Shown: piece by piece, positions 24,733 to 33,566 of the stretch
Layout of the letters: every line of letters begins with the position of its first letter
How positions within the stretch are numbered: the first letter of the stretch is position 1
Assembly: GCA_002342805.1 (NCBI GenBank)
Contig: DDQW01000064.1
Coordinates: 1 to 50,275, forward strand
Direction of reading: 5' to 3'
Source of the DNA: Clostridiales bacterium UBA2432
GTDB lineage: Bacteria; Bacillota; Clostridia; Lachnospirales; Vallitaleaceae
DNA: 50,275 nt
The notes under the pieces: generated by a model
The model's input: the letters and a program-made list of their open reading frames with translations, nothing else
Database searches by the model: none
What the model was told of the DNA's origin: nothing
Translations under genes and position numbers: made by a program

Positions 24733-25860
24733 TTAAAACCGAACAACCGCACCTGCTTCTATAACGTCACTTGCATGAAGTTCAAATACTTGACCCCCAT
24801 TAATTAATGTGTGATAAACGGCAAAATCATAAATGTCTTCATCTGCATCTTGATGTTCAAAATGAATGTCAACCTCTGTATCCGTTATATTTACTTTACC
24901 CCATCGAACTTTCTTCTTGGGAATAAACAGTTGATCAACCTTTTTAAAATAAGAAGCAACAGCGATTTCTTTTAGCTCAGTTAAGACTTTATCACTACTT
25001 TGATTTGCGTTGAACTTTTGATATGCTTTGTGTAAACGTTCTTCGAAATATGGCGTCAATAATTCTTCTGCTTTTTTATGGATAACGTCCTGGGTAAACT
25101 CATCCGGATTTCCTTCAATAAAATCAGCTAAAAGATTATTCTTCGTATTGGCTTCCTTATATATCGGAAATAAATATTGTACACCTATAAAAATCAAAGG
25201 AATTCCTTGATCTTCTATAATTTCATTCATTGAATGATCAATTTTCCTGAAAAATTGGAATAAATTTGCACGTTCATTTTCTTCAATTCCACCATGTCCG
25301 TGAAAGCCTTTTACTCCTTTTGTTCCTCCATTATTTTGCAAATGACGTTCCGGAGTATCATATCCTAATTCGTCCCATATATTTGTGGGAAAATCATCCG
25401 GAGTAACATCTTCGATTCCGTAGGTCGTCCAATGAAATACTTTAACGTCTTTTTGACTAACGCCAATGACGTAGGCTTGATCGATAGCATTCATCATTCG
25501 AATTAATGGTTTTATATAAAATCGGTGATTAATCATCATCATTTCATCAACATCTATTGGTAATTGATAATAAAAAAAGTCATCTAAAGATATAAAAATC
25601 GCTAATGATTTACTTTGATGACTCCAAAAGGGAATATCATCCACGAAATCTTTTGCCGGTTTTAGCATCTCTTGAATTGTATCTGATTTATATTTTTTTT
25701 TCTTCAATTCCTGTGAAATATTTTCTAACATATTTTTTAATCGAATCCGACCTTGCTGTGCTTCATTTCCAACTTCCTGTGTCGGTACGAAAATGGATAT
25801 ACATAATTCGCTTTCATGATTAAGTAAATTTGTTAAGTCGTTCTTAAGAAATCTTCTCAT
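24733..25860 (-). CDS. Bacterial eRF1-like (baeRF family) protein
   Basis: 375 residues. The sequence order matches the bacterial homologues of archaeal/eukaryotic release factor 1 (baeRF families; probably family 7): an N-terminal ISIFVPTQEVGNEAQQGRIRLKNML segment, read in pieces; SLAIFISLDDFFYYQLP; and the central YVIGVSQKDVKVFHW strand. A Gly/His-rich loop, KGFHGHGGIEENERAN, stands near 196-211. The C-terminal domain has LIFIGVQYLFPIYKE. There is no GGQ peptide-release motif in the N-domain, so it is unlikely to be a termination factor; a ribosome-linked or nuclease role has been proposed for the group. It is a single gene with its own consensus promoter and terminator. Confidence 0.75.
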   Translation of the reverse strand: MRRFLKNDLTNLLNHESELCISIFVPTQEVGNEAQQGRIRLKNMLENISQELKKKKYKSDTIQEMLKPAKDFVDDIPFWSHQSKSLAIFISLDDFFYYQLPIDVDEMMMINHRFYIKPLIRMMNAIDQAYVIGVSQKDVKVFHWTTYGIEDVTPDDFPTNIWDELGYDTPERHLQNNGGTKGVKGFHGHGGIEENERANLFQFFRKIDHSMNEIIEDQGIPLIFIGVQYLFPIYKEANTKNNLLADFIEGNPDEFTQDVIHKKAEELLTPYFEERLHKAYQKFNANQSSDKVLTELKEIAVASYFKKVDQLFIPKKKVRWGKVNITDTEVDIHFEHQDADEDIYDFAVYHTLINGGQVFELHASDVIEAGAVVRF

Positions 25861-25905
25861 CCAACATACCTCCTATACATAAACAAAATTAATGATACAC
25901 TTTTA

Positions 25906-25933
25906 ATTATAACATATATGAAGGGACTGTCAA
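25906..25933 (-). promoter_or_regulatory. Promoter of the eRF1-like gene
   Basis: Consensus TTGACA (25928-25933) and TATAAT (25906-25911) on the minus strand, 16-base spacer, 45 bases upstream of the start. One of the strongest promoter matches in the window. Confidence 0.8.
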
Positions 25934-25964
25934 AACTAAGTGTTCTGAGACTTTAATCCTATAT

Positions 25965-25995
25965 AAAAAAAGATGCTGCATATAAATGCGGCATC
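25965..25995 (-). terminator. flgB terminator
   Basis: Stem GATGCTGCAT (25972-25981) with ATGCGGCATC (25986-25995), ATAA loop, one G-T pair. On the minus strand it ends in a run of seven T. It begins two bases after the flgB stop. Confidence 0.9.
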
Positions 25996-25997
25996 GA

Positions 25998-26363
25998 CTA
26001 GTTTAAAACAGATTTAATTCGATCATAACCGGATAAACCGATGAGTGTATTGTATTTTAGTTGATTCTCTGCTAGATAGACCATCTCAGTCTCAATATTG
26101 ACATTATTGCCATCTTTACGGTAACTTAATCCAGGCTGATCGGTAATTGTTCGAAAACTCATTGTCTCTAAATCTCTTGTAGTCGTTTTATTATTACGTA
26201 TTGCACGTTTTAAGGATTGTTCAAAGGTAACATCCTTGCGCTTATAATTGGGCGTATCAACATTAGCAATATTCTCACTAAGTAGTTGATTACGTTGCCA
26301 AGTTCCATCTAAAGCTTTATGAATAATATTCTTACTTTGACTATTGAACATTTTTTCTATCAT
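25998..26363 (-). CDS. flgB: Orphan flagellar basal-body rod protein FlgB
   Basis: 121 residues from the ATG at 26363, placed by the GGAG site 9 bases upstream. The N-terminal rod signature (LLSENIANVDTPNYKRKDV) and the C-terminal NIETEMVYLAENQLKYN helix are clear, so the protein is a full-length proximal rod subunit. FlgB normally starts the flgB-flgC-fliE part of the fla/che operon, but here it stands alone with its own promoter and terminator and no flagellar neighbour. Either the flagellar genes are scattered in this organism or this is a second copy. A 12-bp palindrome, ATGAATATTCAT, lies in its short leader (26381-26392). Confidence 0.9.
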   Translation of the reverse strand: MIEKMFNSQSKNIIHKALDGTWQRNQLLSENIANVDTPNYKRKDVTFEQSLKRAIRNNKTTTRDLETMSFRTITDQPGLSYRKDGNNVNIETEMVYLAENQLKYNTLIGLSGYDRIKSVLN

Positions 26364-26403
26364 TTTAATCATCTCCATTTATGAATATTCATATTCAAAA
26401 ATA

Positions 26404-26432
26404 AGTTTAGCATATTTTTACAAGATTTACAA
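26404..26432 (-). promoter_or_regulatory. flgB promoter
   Basis: TTGTAA (26427-26432) and TAAACT (26404-26409) on the minus strand with a 17-base spacer. Its -35 overlaps the -35 of the divergent promoter for the gene at 26492. Confidence 0.5.
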
Positions 26433-26456
26433 TATGATAGAATAGGTATTTATGAT
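26426..26456 (+). promoter_or_regulatory. Possible promoter of the Trk-like gene
   Basis: TTTACA (26426-26431) and TATGAT (26451-26456) with a long 19-base spacer, overlapping the flgB -35. Weaker than the other calls. Confidence 0.35.
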
Positions 26457-26491
26457 AAAATATAAGAAAACCTTTTGAAAGGAGAACATCA

Positions 26492-27187
26492 ATGTCACTT
26501 AATTTAGCTTTTTTCGTACTACTTGTTTTAATATCCATATACCTTTTTATTATTGAAATTTTTACAGTGATTTTTATGCTCACTGGCTTATCCCATACAC
26601 GCTCAATTTTTCAAGTTATTTCTCTACTGACAAATTCCGGTTTTACAACCAATGAAAGTGAAGTGATTGTTACTTCAAGACGTCGACGGAAGTTAGCTAT
26701 CATCGTTATGATTATCGGAAACCTTCTGAATGTGTCCGTCATTTCTACCTTGGTTAATATTACCATTAATCTATATCGAGACCCAACATTTAATTATATT
26801 CAAGCATTTATAGGTCTTTTCGTATTTTTGATTATCATTATTATGCATCGACGCGTACCTTTTATAAAAACACGTCTCAATGCATTTATTAAAAATGTTG
26901 CCAATCGATGGATGTATTCAAAAAAATCAAATCCCTTACTTGTTCTTGATAATTTTCATGGATACGGTATCGTTGAAGTGAAAATTATTGAAGTGCCTAC
27001 AATTTTAGCCAACAAAACAATTTTTGAATCGCGCATTAGTAATAACTATGGTATTCGAGTTTTATTCATCAAACGCGGCGATATATATATTGGCGATATT
27101 GATGATGAACAGGTTATTCTTCCCTTAGATCGTGTGATTATGTTTGGACCTATTCATCATATAACGCATCTGTTTACACCTAAATAA
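26492..27187 (+). CDS. Small membrane protein with one Trk/Ktr-like pore motif and TrkA-C domain
   Basis: 231 residues with a GAAAGGAG site. Layout: a hydrophobic span at 5-31, then SIFQVISLLTNSGFTTNESE (39-58), which closely resembles the pore helix and selectivity filter of TrkH/KtrB subunits. Two more spans follow at about 67-91 and 103-119, then a basic linker. A TrkA-C (RCK C-lobe)-like domain follows at about 155-228 (VEVKIIEVPTIL, then GIRVLFIKRGD and PLDRVIMFGP). TrkH and KtrB normally have four such pore units; only one is here, already joined to the regulatory lobe. By analogy it could be a small cation channel subunit or a regulator. Function is unproved. It is convergent with the his operon. 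Confidence 0.7.
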   Translation: MSLNLAFFVLLVLISIYLFIIEIFTVIFMLTGLSHTRSIFQVISLLTNSGFTTNESEVIVTSRRRRKLAIIVMIIGNLLNVSVISTLVNITINLYRDPTFNYIQAFIGLFVFLIIIIMHRRVPFIKTRLNAFIKNVANRWMYSKKSNPLLVLDNFHGYGIVEVKIIEVPTILANKTIFESRISNNYGIRVLFIKRGDIYIGDIDDEQVILPLDRVIMFGPIHHITHLFTPK

Positions 27188-27196
27188 GCAAGAACT

Positions 27197-27829
27197 CTAT
27201 CGACGCTTACCAAGCTCTTTAAAGATTTCATCCCATGTGGCGCCTTTATCGACAATTAAAACGGTTAAATGATATAATAAATCACTGATTTCATAAATAA
27301 TCTCTTCGCAACCTTCATTTTTTGCGCCAATAATGACCTCGGCTGTTTCTTCACCTACTTTTTTTAGGATTTTATCAATGCCTTTATCAAACAGATAATT
27401 TGTATAGGATCCTTCTTTGGGATTATTTTTACGATCAAGCACAACTTGATAGACTTCTTCTAGAACTTTTGAAGTGACAAGGTCTTGAACGTCAAGCATA
27501 TCTTCGGCGGTCATAATCTCACGATAAAAGCAGGAAAATTCACCGGTATGGCATGCGGCGCCATCTTGTTTTACTTTTAAAACTAAGGTATCGTTATCAC
27601 AATCAATTAAAATCGATTGGATATGTTGGAAATGTCCGCTTGTCTCACCTTTAAACCATAATTCTTGGCGGCTGCGGCTATAATAATGGGCTTTCTTTGT
27701 CTCCATTGATTTGGTAAATGCCTCTTCGTTCATATATGCAAGCATCAAAACTTCATTGCTTTTGTAATCTTGTGTGACGACCGGAATCAGTCCCTGCTCA
27801 TTCGTCTTTAAATCTGAAAAATTCATCAT
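27197..27829 (-). CDS. hisIE: Bifunctional phosphoribosyl-AMP cyclohydrolase / phosphoribosyl-ATP pyrophosphatase HisIE
   Basis: 210 residues, a fusion of the two enzymes. The N-terminal cyclohydrolase (about 1-110) carries SRSRQELWFKGETSGH, DCDNDTL and the metal-binding CHTGEFSCFY. The C-terminal pyrophosphatase (about 115-210) has KILKKVGEETAEVIIGAK and the DLLYHLTVLI helix. These are steps 2 and 3 of histidine synthesis. It is the last gene of the his operon and converges with the gene at 26492, 9 bases apart. No terminator hairpin is visible in that gap. Confidence 0.97.
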   Translation of the reverse strand: MMNFSDLKTNEQGLIPVVTQDYKSNEVLMLAYMNEEAFTKSMETKKAHYYSRSRQELWFKGETSGHFQHIQSILIDCDNDTLVLKVKQDGAACHTGEFSCFYREIMTAEDMLDVQDLVTSKVLEEVYQVVLDRKNNPKEGSYTNYLFDKGIDKILKKVGEETAEVIIGAKNEGCEEIIYEISDLLYHLTVLIVDKGATWDEIFKELGKRR

Positions 27830-27853
27830 TTATTGTCCTCCTTAAAATCTATA

Positions 27854-28618
27854 TTAGTTCATTCGCATCGGAATACCTTCGTTTTTAAGATACTCTTTTA
27901 AGTCTTTAATGTCAATTTCTTTAAAATGGAATAAGGAAGCGGCTAAAACTGCATCGGCTTTCCCTTCCACAATTGCGCTTTTAAAATGTTCCATTGTTCC
28001 TGCACCTCCACTGGCAATGACCGGAATATTTACCGATTCACTAACTTTTCGTGTAAGGGCATTGTCATATCCGGCCTTTGTACCGTCTTGATCCATGCTG
28101 GTTAGGAGTATTTCACCTGCACCCCGTTTTTCTGCCTCTATGGCCCATTCTATTGCGTCTAAGGTACGGTTTTGCCGGCCACCATGGGAATAGACATCCC
28201 AACTTTCTCGTTCTGCATTGTATTTTGCATCAATGGCAACAACCACACATTGAGAACCAAATTTTTGAGAAGCTTCATTAATCAGTTCCGGTCTGGCAAT
28301 GGCTGCAGAATTTACCGATACTTTATCTGCACCGGCAAGAAGAATACGGCGAAAATCCTCAATTGTTCGAATACCCCCACCAACGGTGAGTGGAATAAAT
28401 ATTTGTTCAGCTGTCTTACGAACAATATCAACAATGGTTCCTCGATCTTCATGTGAAGCGGTAATGTCTAAAAATACCACTTCGTCGGCCAAGCTTTCAT
28501 TATATGCCTTCGCCACTTCAACCGGATCGCCGGCATCAATTAAATCTACAAACTGGACACCTTTTACCACGCGCCCTTTGTCTACATCTAAACAAGGAAT
28601 AATTCGTTTGGATAACAT
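27854..28618 (-). CDS. hisF: Imidazole glycerol phosphate synthase cyclase subunit HisF
   Basis: 254 residues, a (beta/alpha)8 barrel. The catalytic acids are present: Asp11 in CLDVDKGRVVKG and the second in SMDQDGTKAGYD near 128-139. Phosphate-binding loops GGGIRT and ASGGAGTMEH are also visible. HisF uses ammonia from HisH to close the imidazole ring and releases AICAR. Its start follows the hisA stop directly (GAGGTGAATAA then ATG), so translation is probably coupled. Confidence 0.98.
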   Translation of the reverse strand: MLSKRIIPCLDVDKGRVVKGVQFVDLIDAGDPVEVAKAYNESLADEVVFLDITASHEDRGTIVDIVRKTAEQIFIPLTVGGGIRTIEDFRRILLAGADKVSVNSAAIARPELINEASQKFGSQCVVVAIDAKYNAERESWDVYSHGGRQNRTLDAIEWAIEAEKRGAGEILLTSMDQDGTKAGYDNALTRKVSESVNIPVIASGGAGTMEHFKSAIVEGKADAVLAASLFHFKEIDIKDLKEYLKNEGIPMRMN

Positions 28619-29344
28619 TTATTCACCTCTTTCAAATGTTGCAATGGCCTCATCTAAAGCGATAGCATTTAAATAAAGCGCTTTACCGATAATGGTACCT
28701 TGAACACCAATTGCTTGGGTGTTTTCCAAGTCTTGCATTTTTGAAACACCACCGGAGGCGATAATATCCATTCCAGTCGCATCCACCAAGGCTTTTGTCT
28801 GTTCTATATTTGGCCCTGCCATAGTTCCGTCTTTACTGATATCCGTATAGATAATAACCTCTACACCCATATCTTTCATGGTTCGAGCAAAATCAACAGC
28901 TTCAATGTCACTGACTTGTTCCCATCCATGGGTGGCTACTTTCCCATTTTTTGCATCGATACCTACAGCAATATGCTTTGAACCAAAGCGCTGAACCGCT
29001 TCTCGAACAAAGTCCGGATTTTTAATAGCCATGGTTCCGATAATAACTCGTTCAATGCCAAGATCAAGACGTTGTTGAATATCATCTAGCGTACGTACGC
29101 CACCACCGGTTTGAATAGGCACCTTTACCGTATCTATAATTTTTTGCATAGCTTCTTGATTTACCCATTGTCCGTCTAAGGCACCATCTAAATCCACGAC
29201 ATGGATATATGTTGCACCTAAATCTTCCCATTGTTTTGCGACATCATGTGGATGTTCATTATAGATGGTTTCTTGATCAAACTGTCCTTGAAATAAACGA
29301 ACACATTTTCCGTTTTTAATATCAATTGCCGGATATAATTGCAT
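28619..29344 (-). CDS. hisA: Phosphoribosylformimino-AICAR ribotide isomerase HisA
   Basis: 241 residues from ATG 29344, chosen for its GGAGG site; an upstream in-frame start would be four codons longer. It is a barrel like HisF, with the catalytic Asp8 in PAIDIKNGKCVRL and the second acid in YTDISKDGTMAGPN. GGGVRT and ASGGVSK phosphate loops are visible. It performs the Amadori isomerisation of the fifth intermediate. It sits between hisH and hisF. Confidence 0.98.
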   Translation of the reverse strand: MQLYPAIDIKNGKCVRLFQGQFDQETIYNEHPHDVAKQWEDLGATYIHVVDLDGALDGQWVNQEAMQKIIDTVKVPIQTGGGVRTLDDIQQRLDLGIERVIIGTMAIKNPDFVREAVQRFGSKHIAVGIDAKNGKVATHGWEQVSDIEAVDFARTMKDMGVEVIIYTDISKDGTMAGPNIEQTKALVDATGMDIIASGGVSKMQDLENTQAIGVQGTIIGKALYLNAIALDEAIATFERGE

Positions 29345-29356
29345 AATAACCTCCAT

Positions 29357-29956
29357 TTACAAACTCATAAAATTCTTTAAGATCTGAAGTCCTACTGAAC
29401 CACTTTTTTCAGGATGAAACTGTAAGGCATAGGTATTGCCTTGTTGAGCTGCTATTTGAATCTCTTTTCCATAATATGTCGTTGCACTGACAATATCTGC
29501 ATGGGTTTCAAGGTAATAAGAATGCACAAAATACACATAAGCTTCTTCAGGTAAATTGTCAAATAAAGGAGCTTGTTTTTGAATATCTAAACGATTCCAT
29601 CCCATATGAGGAATCTTAAGCGGAACATCAAGTTTGACTATTTTACCTGGTAACAATCCAAGACCTTGATGATGACCAAATTCGTCGGATGAGTCAAACA
29701 TCAGCTGCATTCCTAAACAGATTCCAAGAATAGGCTTTCCTTCTTCTTGAGCTTCCTTAAGCAAGGTATCAAATTTTTTCTCGCGAATGAGTTCAATTGC
29801 GTCTTTAAATGCACCAACACCGGGAAGAATAAGTTGGTCTGCCTGACATAAGGCATCATAGTCATCACTAATAAAACACTCTCCGCCTAAAAATTGAATG
29901 GCATTTGAGACACTTTTTAAATTTCCCATACCGTAATCGATAATTCCAATCGCCAT
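29357..29956 (-). CDS. hisH: Imidazole glycerol phosphate synthase glutaminase subunit HisH
   Basis: 199 residues from ATG 29956, which has a CTAGGAGG site; a longer frame into hisB is a shadow. The class I amidotransferase triad is visible: Cys in GICLGMQLMF, then His and Glu in LQFHPEKSG. HisH hydrolyses glutamine and channels ammonia into HisF. The start DYGMGNLKSVSNA is diagnostic. Confidence 0.97.
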   Translation of the reverse strand: MAIGIIDYGMGNLKSVSNAIQFLGGECFISDDYDALCQADQLILPGVGAFKDAIELIREKKFDTLLKEAQEEGKPILGICLGMQLMFDSSDEFGHHQGLGLLPGKIVKLDVPLKIPHMGWNRLDIQKQAPLFDNLPEEAYVYFVHSYYLETHADIVSATTYYGKEIQIAAQQGNTYALQFHPEKSGSVGLQILKNFMSL

Positions 29957-29966
29957 GGTTGTCCTC

Positions 29967-30563
29967 CTAGTCGAATAGTCCTTTAGTTGAATGTGCTCCT
30001 TGAATTCTTGGATCAATGGTTTTCGCTTCATCGAGTGCTTTACCAAAAGCCTTGAAAATACCTTCTGCAATATGATGATTATTCTTGCCGTGAAGAACTT
30101 CAATATGACAATTCATCTTTAGATTTGTTGATAAGGCTCGGAAAAATTCTTCCACCATTTCAGTGTCCATATCCCCCAATTGATTTGATGTAAAGGGGGC
30201 ATTGAAACTTAAATAGGGTCTGCCGGATAAATCAATACTGCATAAGACCATGGTTTCATCCATGGGAATTCCGGAAAAACCATAGCGTTTAATGCCATCC
30301 TTTGTTCCGAATGCTTCGGATAGACATGTGCCGAGGACAATACCCACATCTTCAACCGTATGATGGGAATCAATATAGGTATCTCCTTTCGCATCAATGG
30401 TTAAATCAATAAAGCTTTGTTTTGATAAATGGCTCAACATATGATCAAAAAAACCGACACCGGTCTGAATACTATACTGACCGGTTCCATATAGATTTGC
30501 TTCAATAGATATTTTTGTTTCTTTTGACTCACGACTTAGTTTTGCACTACGTTCTTGTCCCAT
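29967..30563 (-). CDS. hisB: Imidazoleglycerol-phosphate dehydratase HisB (monofunctional)
   Basis: 198 residues. Only the dehydratase is present; the N-terminal phosphatase domain of the enterobacterial bifunctional enzyme is absent. Metal-binding motifs DSHHTVEDVG and NNHHIAEGIFKAFG are intact, as is the GVGFFDHML start. Step 7 of the pathway. Good GGGAGG site. Confidence 0.97.
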   Translation of the reverse strand: MGQERSAKLSRESKETKISIEANLYGTGQYSIQTGVGFFDHMLSHLSKQSFIDLTIDAKGDTYIDSHHTVEDVGIVLGTCLSEAFGTKDGIKRYGFSGIPMDETMVLCSIDLSGRPYLSFNAPFTSNQLGDMDTEMVEEFFRALSTNLKMNCHIEVLHGKNNHHIAEGIFKAFGKALDEAKTIDPRIQGAHSTKGLFD

Positions 30564-30564
30564 A

Positions 30565-31626
30565 TTAAACCTCCCTCAATTTCTCTAGGATCCGTTGATT
30601 CTCTTCAGATGTTCCAATGGTAATACGAATACATCCGGCCAGATTCCCTGTTGGTGGATAGTCTCGTATAAGAATCAACTTCTCTTCTAACAGTTTTTGA
30701 ATGCCTGTACGATCAACTTTAATAAGTAAAAAGTTCGTTTCACTCTCATAGACTTTTTCTACGAAGGGTAACGTCTCAAGATGTTTTTTCATGATTTCTC
30801 GTTCTTTTTTTATTGCTTGAACTTGGTCCATGTAAAATTCATGGTGGTCCAAGACAAAAATAGAAGCTTCTTGTGAATAATTGGATAAATTATAGGGTGG
30901 CTTTCCAATATATAAGGTGTCAATCATCTCTTTATTAGCAATGGCATAACCTGTACGAAGTCCTGCCAGCCCATATGCTTTTGAAAAAGAGCGTAAAATG
31001 ATCATGTTTGGATATTTTTCAAAAAGATCTAACATGGTCTCTCCTGAAAACTCCGCATAGACTTCGTCAATAACAACCGGACATTTAGCTTTATCTAAAA
31101 CTTGAATAATAGAGGCTCGATCTAGGAGCCCGCCTGTTGGATTATTAGGCGTGCAGAGAAAAACAAGTTTGGGGGCTTCGAATTCAATCAAGTCTAATAA
31201 GGCCGGTATATCATAATGAAACGCATCATCTAATGCATATTCATGGACATAAGCATGATTTAACAATCCGCCGAGTTTATACATACTAAAGGATGGTGTA
31301 GGCGCTAATATGGTTTCTCCCGGTTCAACAAAGACTTTAATAATAATATCAATAATTTGATCCGATCCTACCCCACATATGACATTTTCTTCGTGAACAT
31401 TATATATTTCGTAGTGTTTTGCAATACGTCGACGTAACAAGACAGCATCTGTGTCCGGATAGCGTGTTATGTTGTCTTTGTTTTTCATCCATTGTTTCAT
31501 GTGTTCAACAAAGGCTTCATGATGAGGATAGGGGCTTTCATTTGCATCTACCTTGATTTCATAGGGTTTAATCGGTGAATGGTAGGGTTTATAAAATTGC
31601 AGGTCTTTTCGCATATACTTATTCAT
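30565..31626 (-). CDS. hisC: Histidinol-phosphate aminotransferase HisC
   Basis: 353 residues, a fold-type I PLP enzyme. The PLP lysine stands in RSFSKAYGLAGLRTGY near 211-226. CTPNNPTGG near 155-163 and VVIDEVYAEF near 179-188 are typical. It transfers an amino group from glutamate to imidazole acetol phosphate. Its start overlaps the end of hisD by 8 bases, so the two are coupled. Confidence 0.96.
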   Translation of the reverse strand: MNKYMRKDLQFYKPYHSPIKPYEIKVDANESPYPHHEAFVEHMKQWMKNKDNITRYPDTDAVLLRRRIAKHYEIYNVHEENVICGVGSDQIIDIIIKVFVEPGETILAPTPSFSMYKLGGLLNHAYVHEYALDDAFHYDIPALLDLIEFEAPKLVFLCTPNNPTGGLLDRASIIQVLDKAKCPVVIDEVYAEFSGETMLDLFEKYPNMIILRSFSKAYGLAGLRTGYAIANKEMIDTLYIGKPPYNLSNYSQEASIFVLDHHEFYMDQVQAIKKEREIMKKHLETLPFVEKVYESETNFLLIKVDRTGIQKLLEEKLILIRDYPPTGNLAGCIRITIGTSEENQRILEKLREV

Positions 31627-32914
31627 CTAAAAACCTCACTTTAATTGCGTTGGCATGAGCGGTTAAAGCCTCATTTTCTGCAAAAGTCACAATATCATCT
31701 TTTAAAGAGGCCAGTGCGTCTTCATTATAATATATAATACTGCTCTTCTTAATAAAATCATCAACAGATAATGGGGAGAAAAATCGCGCTGTTCCATTGG
31801 TCGGTAACACATGATTAGGCCCGGCCATATAATCGCCTAAAGGCTCCGGTGAGAAGTTACCTAAAAACATGGCACCGGCATGTTTGATTTTATTCATAAC
31901 CATGACCGGTTCTTTTGTACAAATCTCTAGGTGTTCAGGTGCGATTTGATCAGAAATAGTAATCGCATCTTGGATGGATTTCACTAATATAATGGCTCCA
32001 TAGTTTTCCAACGATTTTAACATAATCTCTGTTCGTGATAAGGCATTGGCCTGTTTGTCTAACTCGACTTTGACGTCTTCAACCAACTGAGCATCTGTGG
32101 TAACAAGAACCGAAGACGCAAGGGCATCATGTTCCGCTTGTGAAAGCATATCGGCGGCAACATATTTAGCATCCGCCGTTTCATCGGCGATGATTAAAAT
32201 CTCCGAAGGTCCTGCGATAGAATCAATATTGACTTGACCATAGACTTTTTTCTTGGCAAGTGCAACATAAATGTTTCCGGGTCCTACAATTTTATCCACT
32301 TTTTGTATGGTGGTCGTTCCGTAAGCCAAGGCAGCAATGGCTTGCGCTCCGCCTACTTTAATGATATTTGTCACACCACATATATGGGCAGCAACAAGGG
32401 TTGTCGGATTTATTTTTCCGCTTTTGAGTAGGGGTGTTGTCATTGTAATATCTTGAACCCCTGCAACAAGGGCAGGTATAATATTCATCAACACACTGGA
32501 TGGATAAACAGCAGTCCCTCCCGGAACATAAACACCCACCCGCTCTATGGGCGACACTTTTTGACCGAGCATGGTTCCGAATTCATCGGTATCAAACCAT
32601 GAATATTGCTTTTGTTTCATGTGATAAGTATAAATCTTATCATAGGCTCGCTTAATCACACGAATCAATTCCGGACTCACTTGTTCATAGGCTTCTTTGA
32701 TTTCGTCGTCTGATACATATAATGATTGTTCATCTAGTGTAACCTGATCAAATCGGGCGGTGTATTCAATTAGTGCTGCATTCCCCTTTGTTTTAACATT
32801 TTCTAGAATATCATTGACACGATTTTCATATTCATCATAGGAGGTCTGTTCACGCTTTGCTAAAAAATCATCAATATTTAAGGCTTTACTTTCTCGCAAA
32901 TCATAGGTTTTCAT
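31619..32914 (-). CDS. hisD: Histidinol dehydrogenase HisD
   Basis: 431 residues, normal length. VYVPGGTAVYPSSVLMNI near 128-145, KVGGAQAIAALAYGT, DSIAGPSEILIIAD and the catalytic QIAPEHLEI near 320-328 are conserved. Zinc- and NAD-dependent, it carries out the last two oxidations from histidinol to histidine. It lies between hisG and hisC. Confidence 0.98.
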   Translation of the reverse strand: MKTYDLRESKALNIDDFLAKREQTSYDEYENRVNDILENVKTKGNAALIEYTARFDQVTLDEQSLYVSDDEIKEAYEQVSPELIRVIKRAYDKIYTYHMKQKQYSWFDTDEFGTMLGQKVSPIERVGVYVPGGTAVYPSSVLMNIIPALVAGVQDITMTTPLLKSGKINPTTLVAAHICGVTNIIKVGGAQAIAALAYGTTTIQKVDKIVGPGNIYVALAKKKVYGQVNIDSIAGPSEILIIADETADAKYVAADMLSQAEHDALASSVLVTTDAQLVEDVKVELDKQANALSRTEIMLKSLENYGAIILVKSIQDAITISDQIAPEHLEICTKEPVMVMNKIKHAGAMFLGNFSPEPLGDYMAGPNHVLPTNGTARFFSPLSVDDFIKKSSIIYYNEDALASLKDDIVTFAENEALTAHANAIKVRFLDE

Positions 32915-32930
32915 GATCTCACCCTTTCAT

Positions 32931-33566
32931 CTATTGTAGCGAATCTCTTAATTGCGTTATAATTTTACTAATACGTTCACTCTCCATTTTCATACTTACA
33001 CGGTTAACAACCATGCGTGCGGATAATGGACAAATTGTTTCGAGGACAACAAGGCCGTTTTCTTTAAGTGTTGTTCCGGTTTCTACAATATCAACGATGA
33101 CTTCCGATAAACCAACGAGTGGAGCCAATTCTATCGAACCGTTTAGTTTAATAATCTCTACTTTTTGATTCTTTTTATTATAAAAATAGTCTTTAGCAAT
33201 ATTGGGGTATTTGGTAGCAACACGGATGGAATTATTATATTTGAGTTGCTCACTCATGGATTCCGGACCGGCAACAACCATATTGCACTTGCCAAAGCCT
33301 AAATCCACCACTTCATAGAGATTGCGGCGTTCTTCTAAAATTGTATCCTTACCGACGACACCGATATCTGCGGCACCGTATTCAACATAGGTTGGGACGT
33401 CACTTGCCTTTGCCAAGAAAAACTTTAACTTTAATTCTTCATTGACAAAAATTAGTTTGCGGGTGTCTGTATACATTTCTTCACAGGTAATCCCTTGTTG
33501 TTCCAACATTTTTAATGCAGTTTTTGCTAATCGACCTTTTGCTAAAGCAAATGTTAAGTATCGCAT
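32931..33566 (-). CDS. hisG: ATP phosphoribosyltransferase HisG (short form)
   Basis: 211 residues, the short form lacking the C-terminal regulatory domain. Such enzymes need HisZ for activity and feedback inhibition, and hisZ lies directly upstream. Signatures include FALAKGRLAKTALKML, VEYGAADIGVVGKDTI and DIVETGTTLKENGL (PRPP-binding loop). It catalyses the first committed step. The start overlaps the hisZ stop by one base. Confidence 0.98.
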   Translation of the reverse strand: MRYLTFALAKGRLAKTALKMLEQQGITCEEMYTDTRKLIFVNEELKLKFFLAKASDVPTYVEYGAADIGVVGKDTILEERRNLYEVVDLGFGKCNMVVAGPESMSEQLKYNNSIRVATKYPNIAKDYFYNKKNQKVEIIKLNGSIELAPLVGLSEVIVDIVETGTTLKENGLVVLETICPLSARMVVNRVSMKMESERISKIITQLRDSLQ

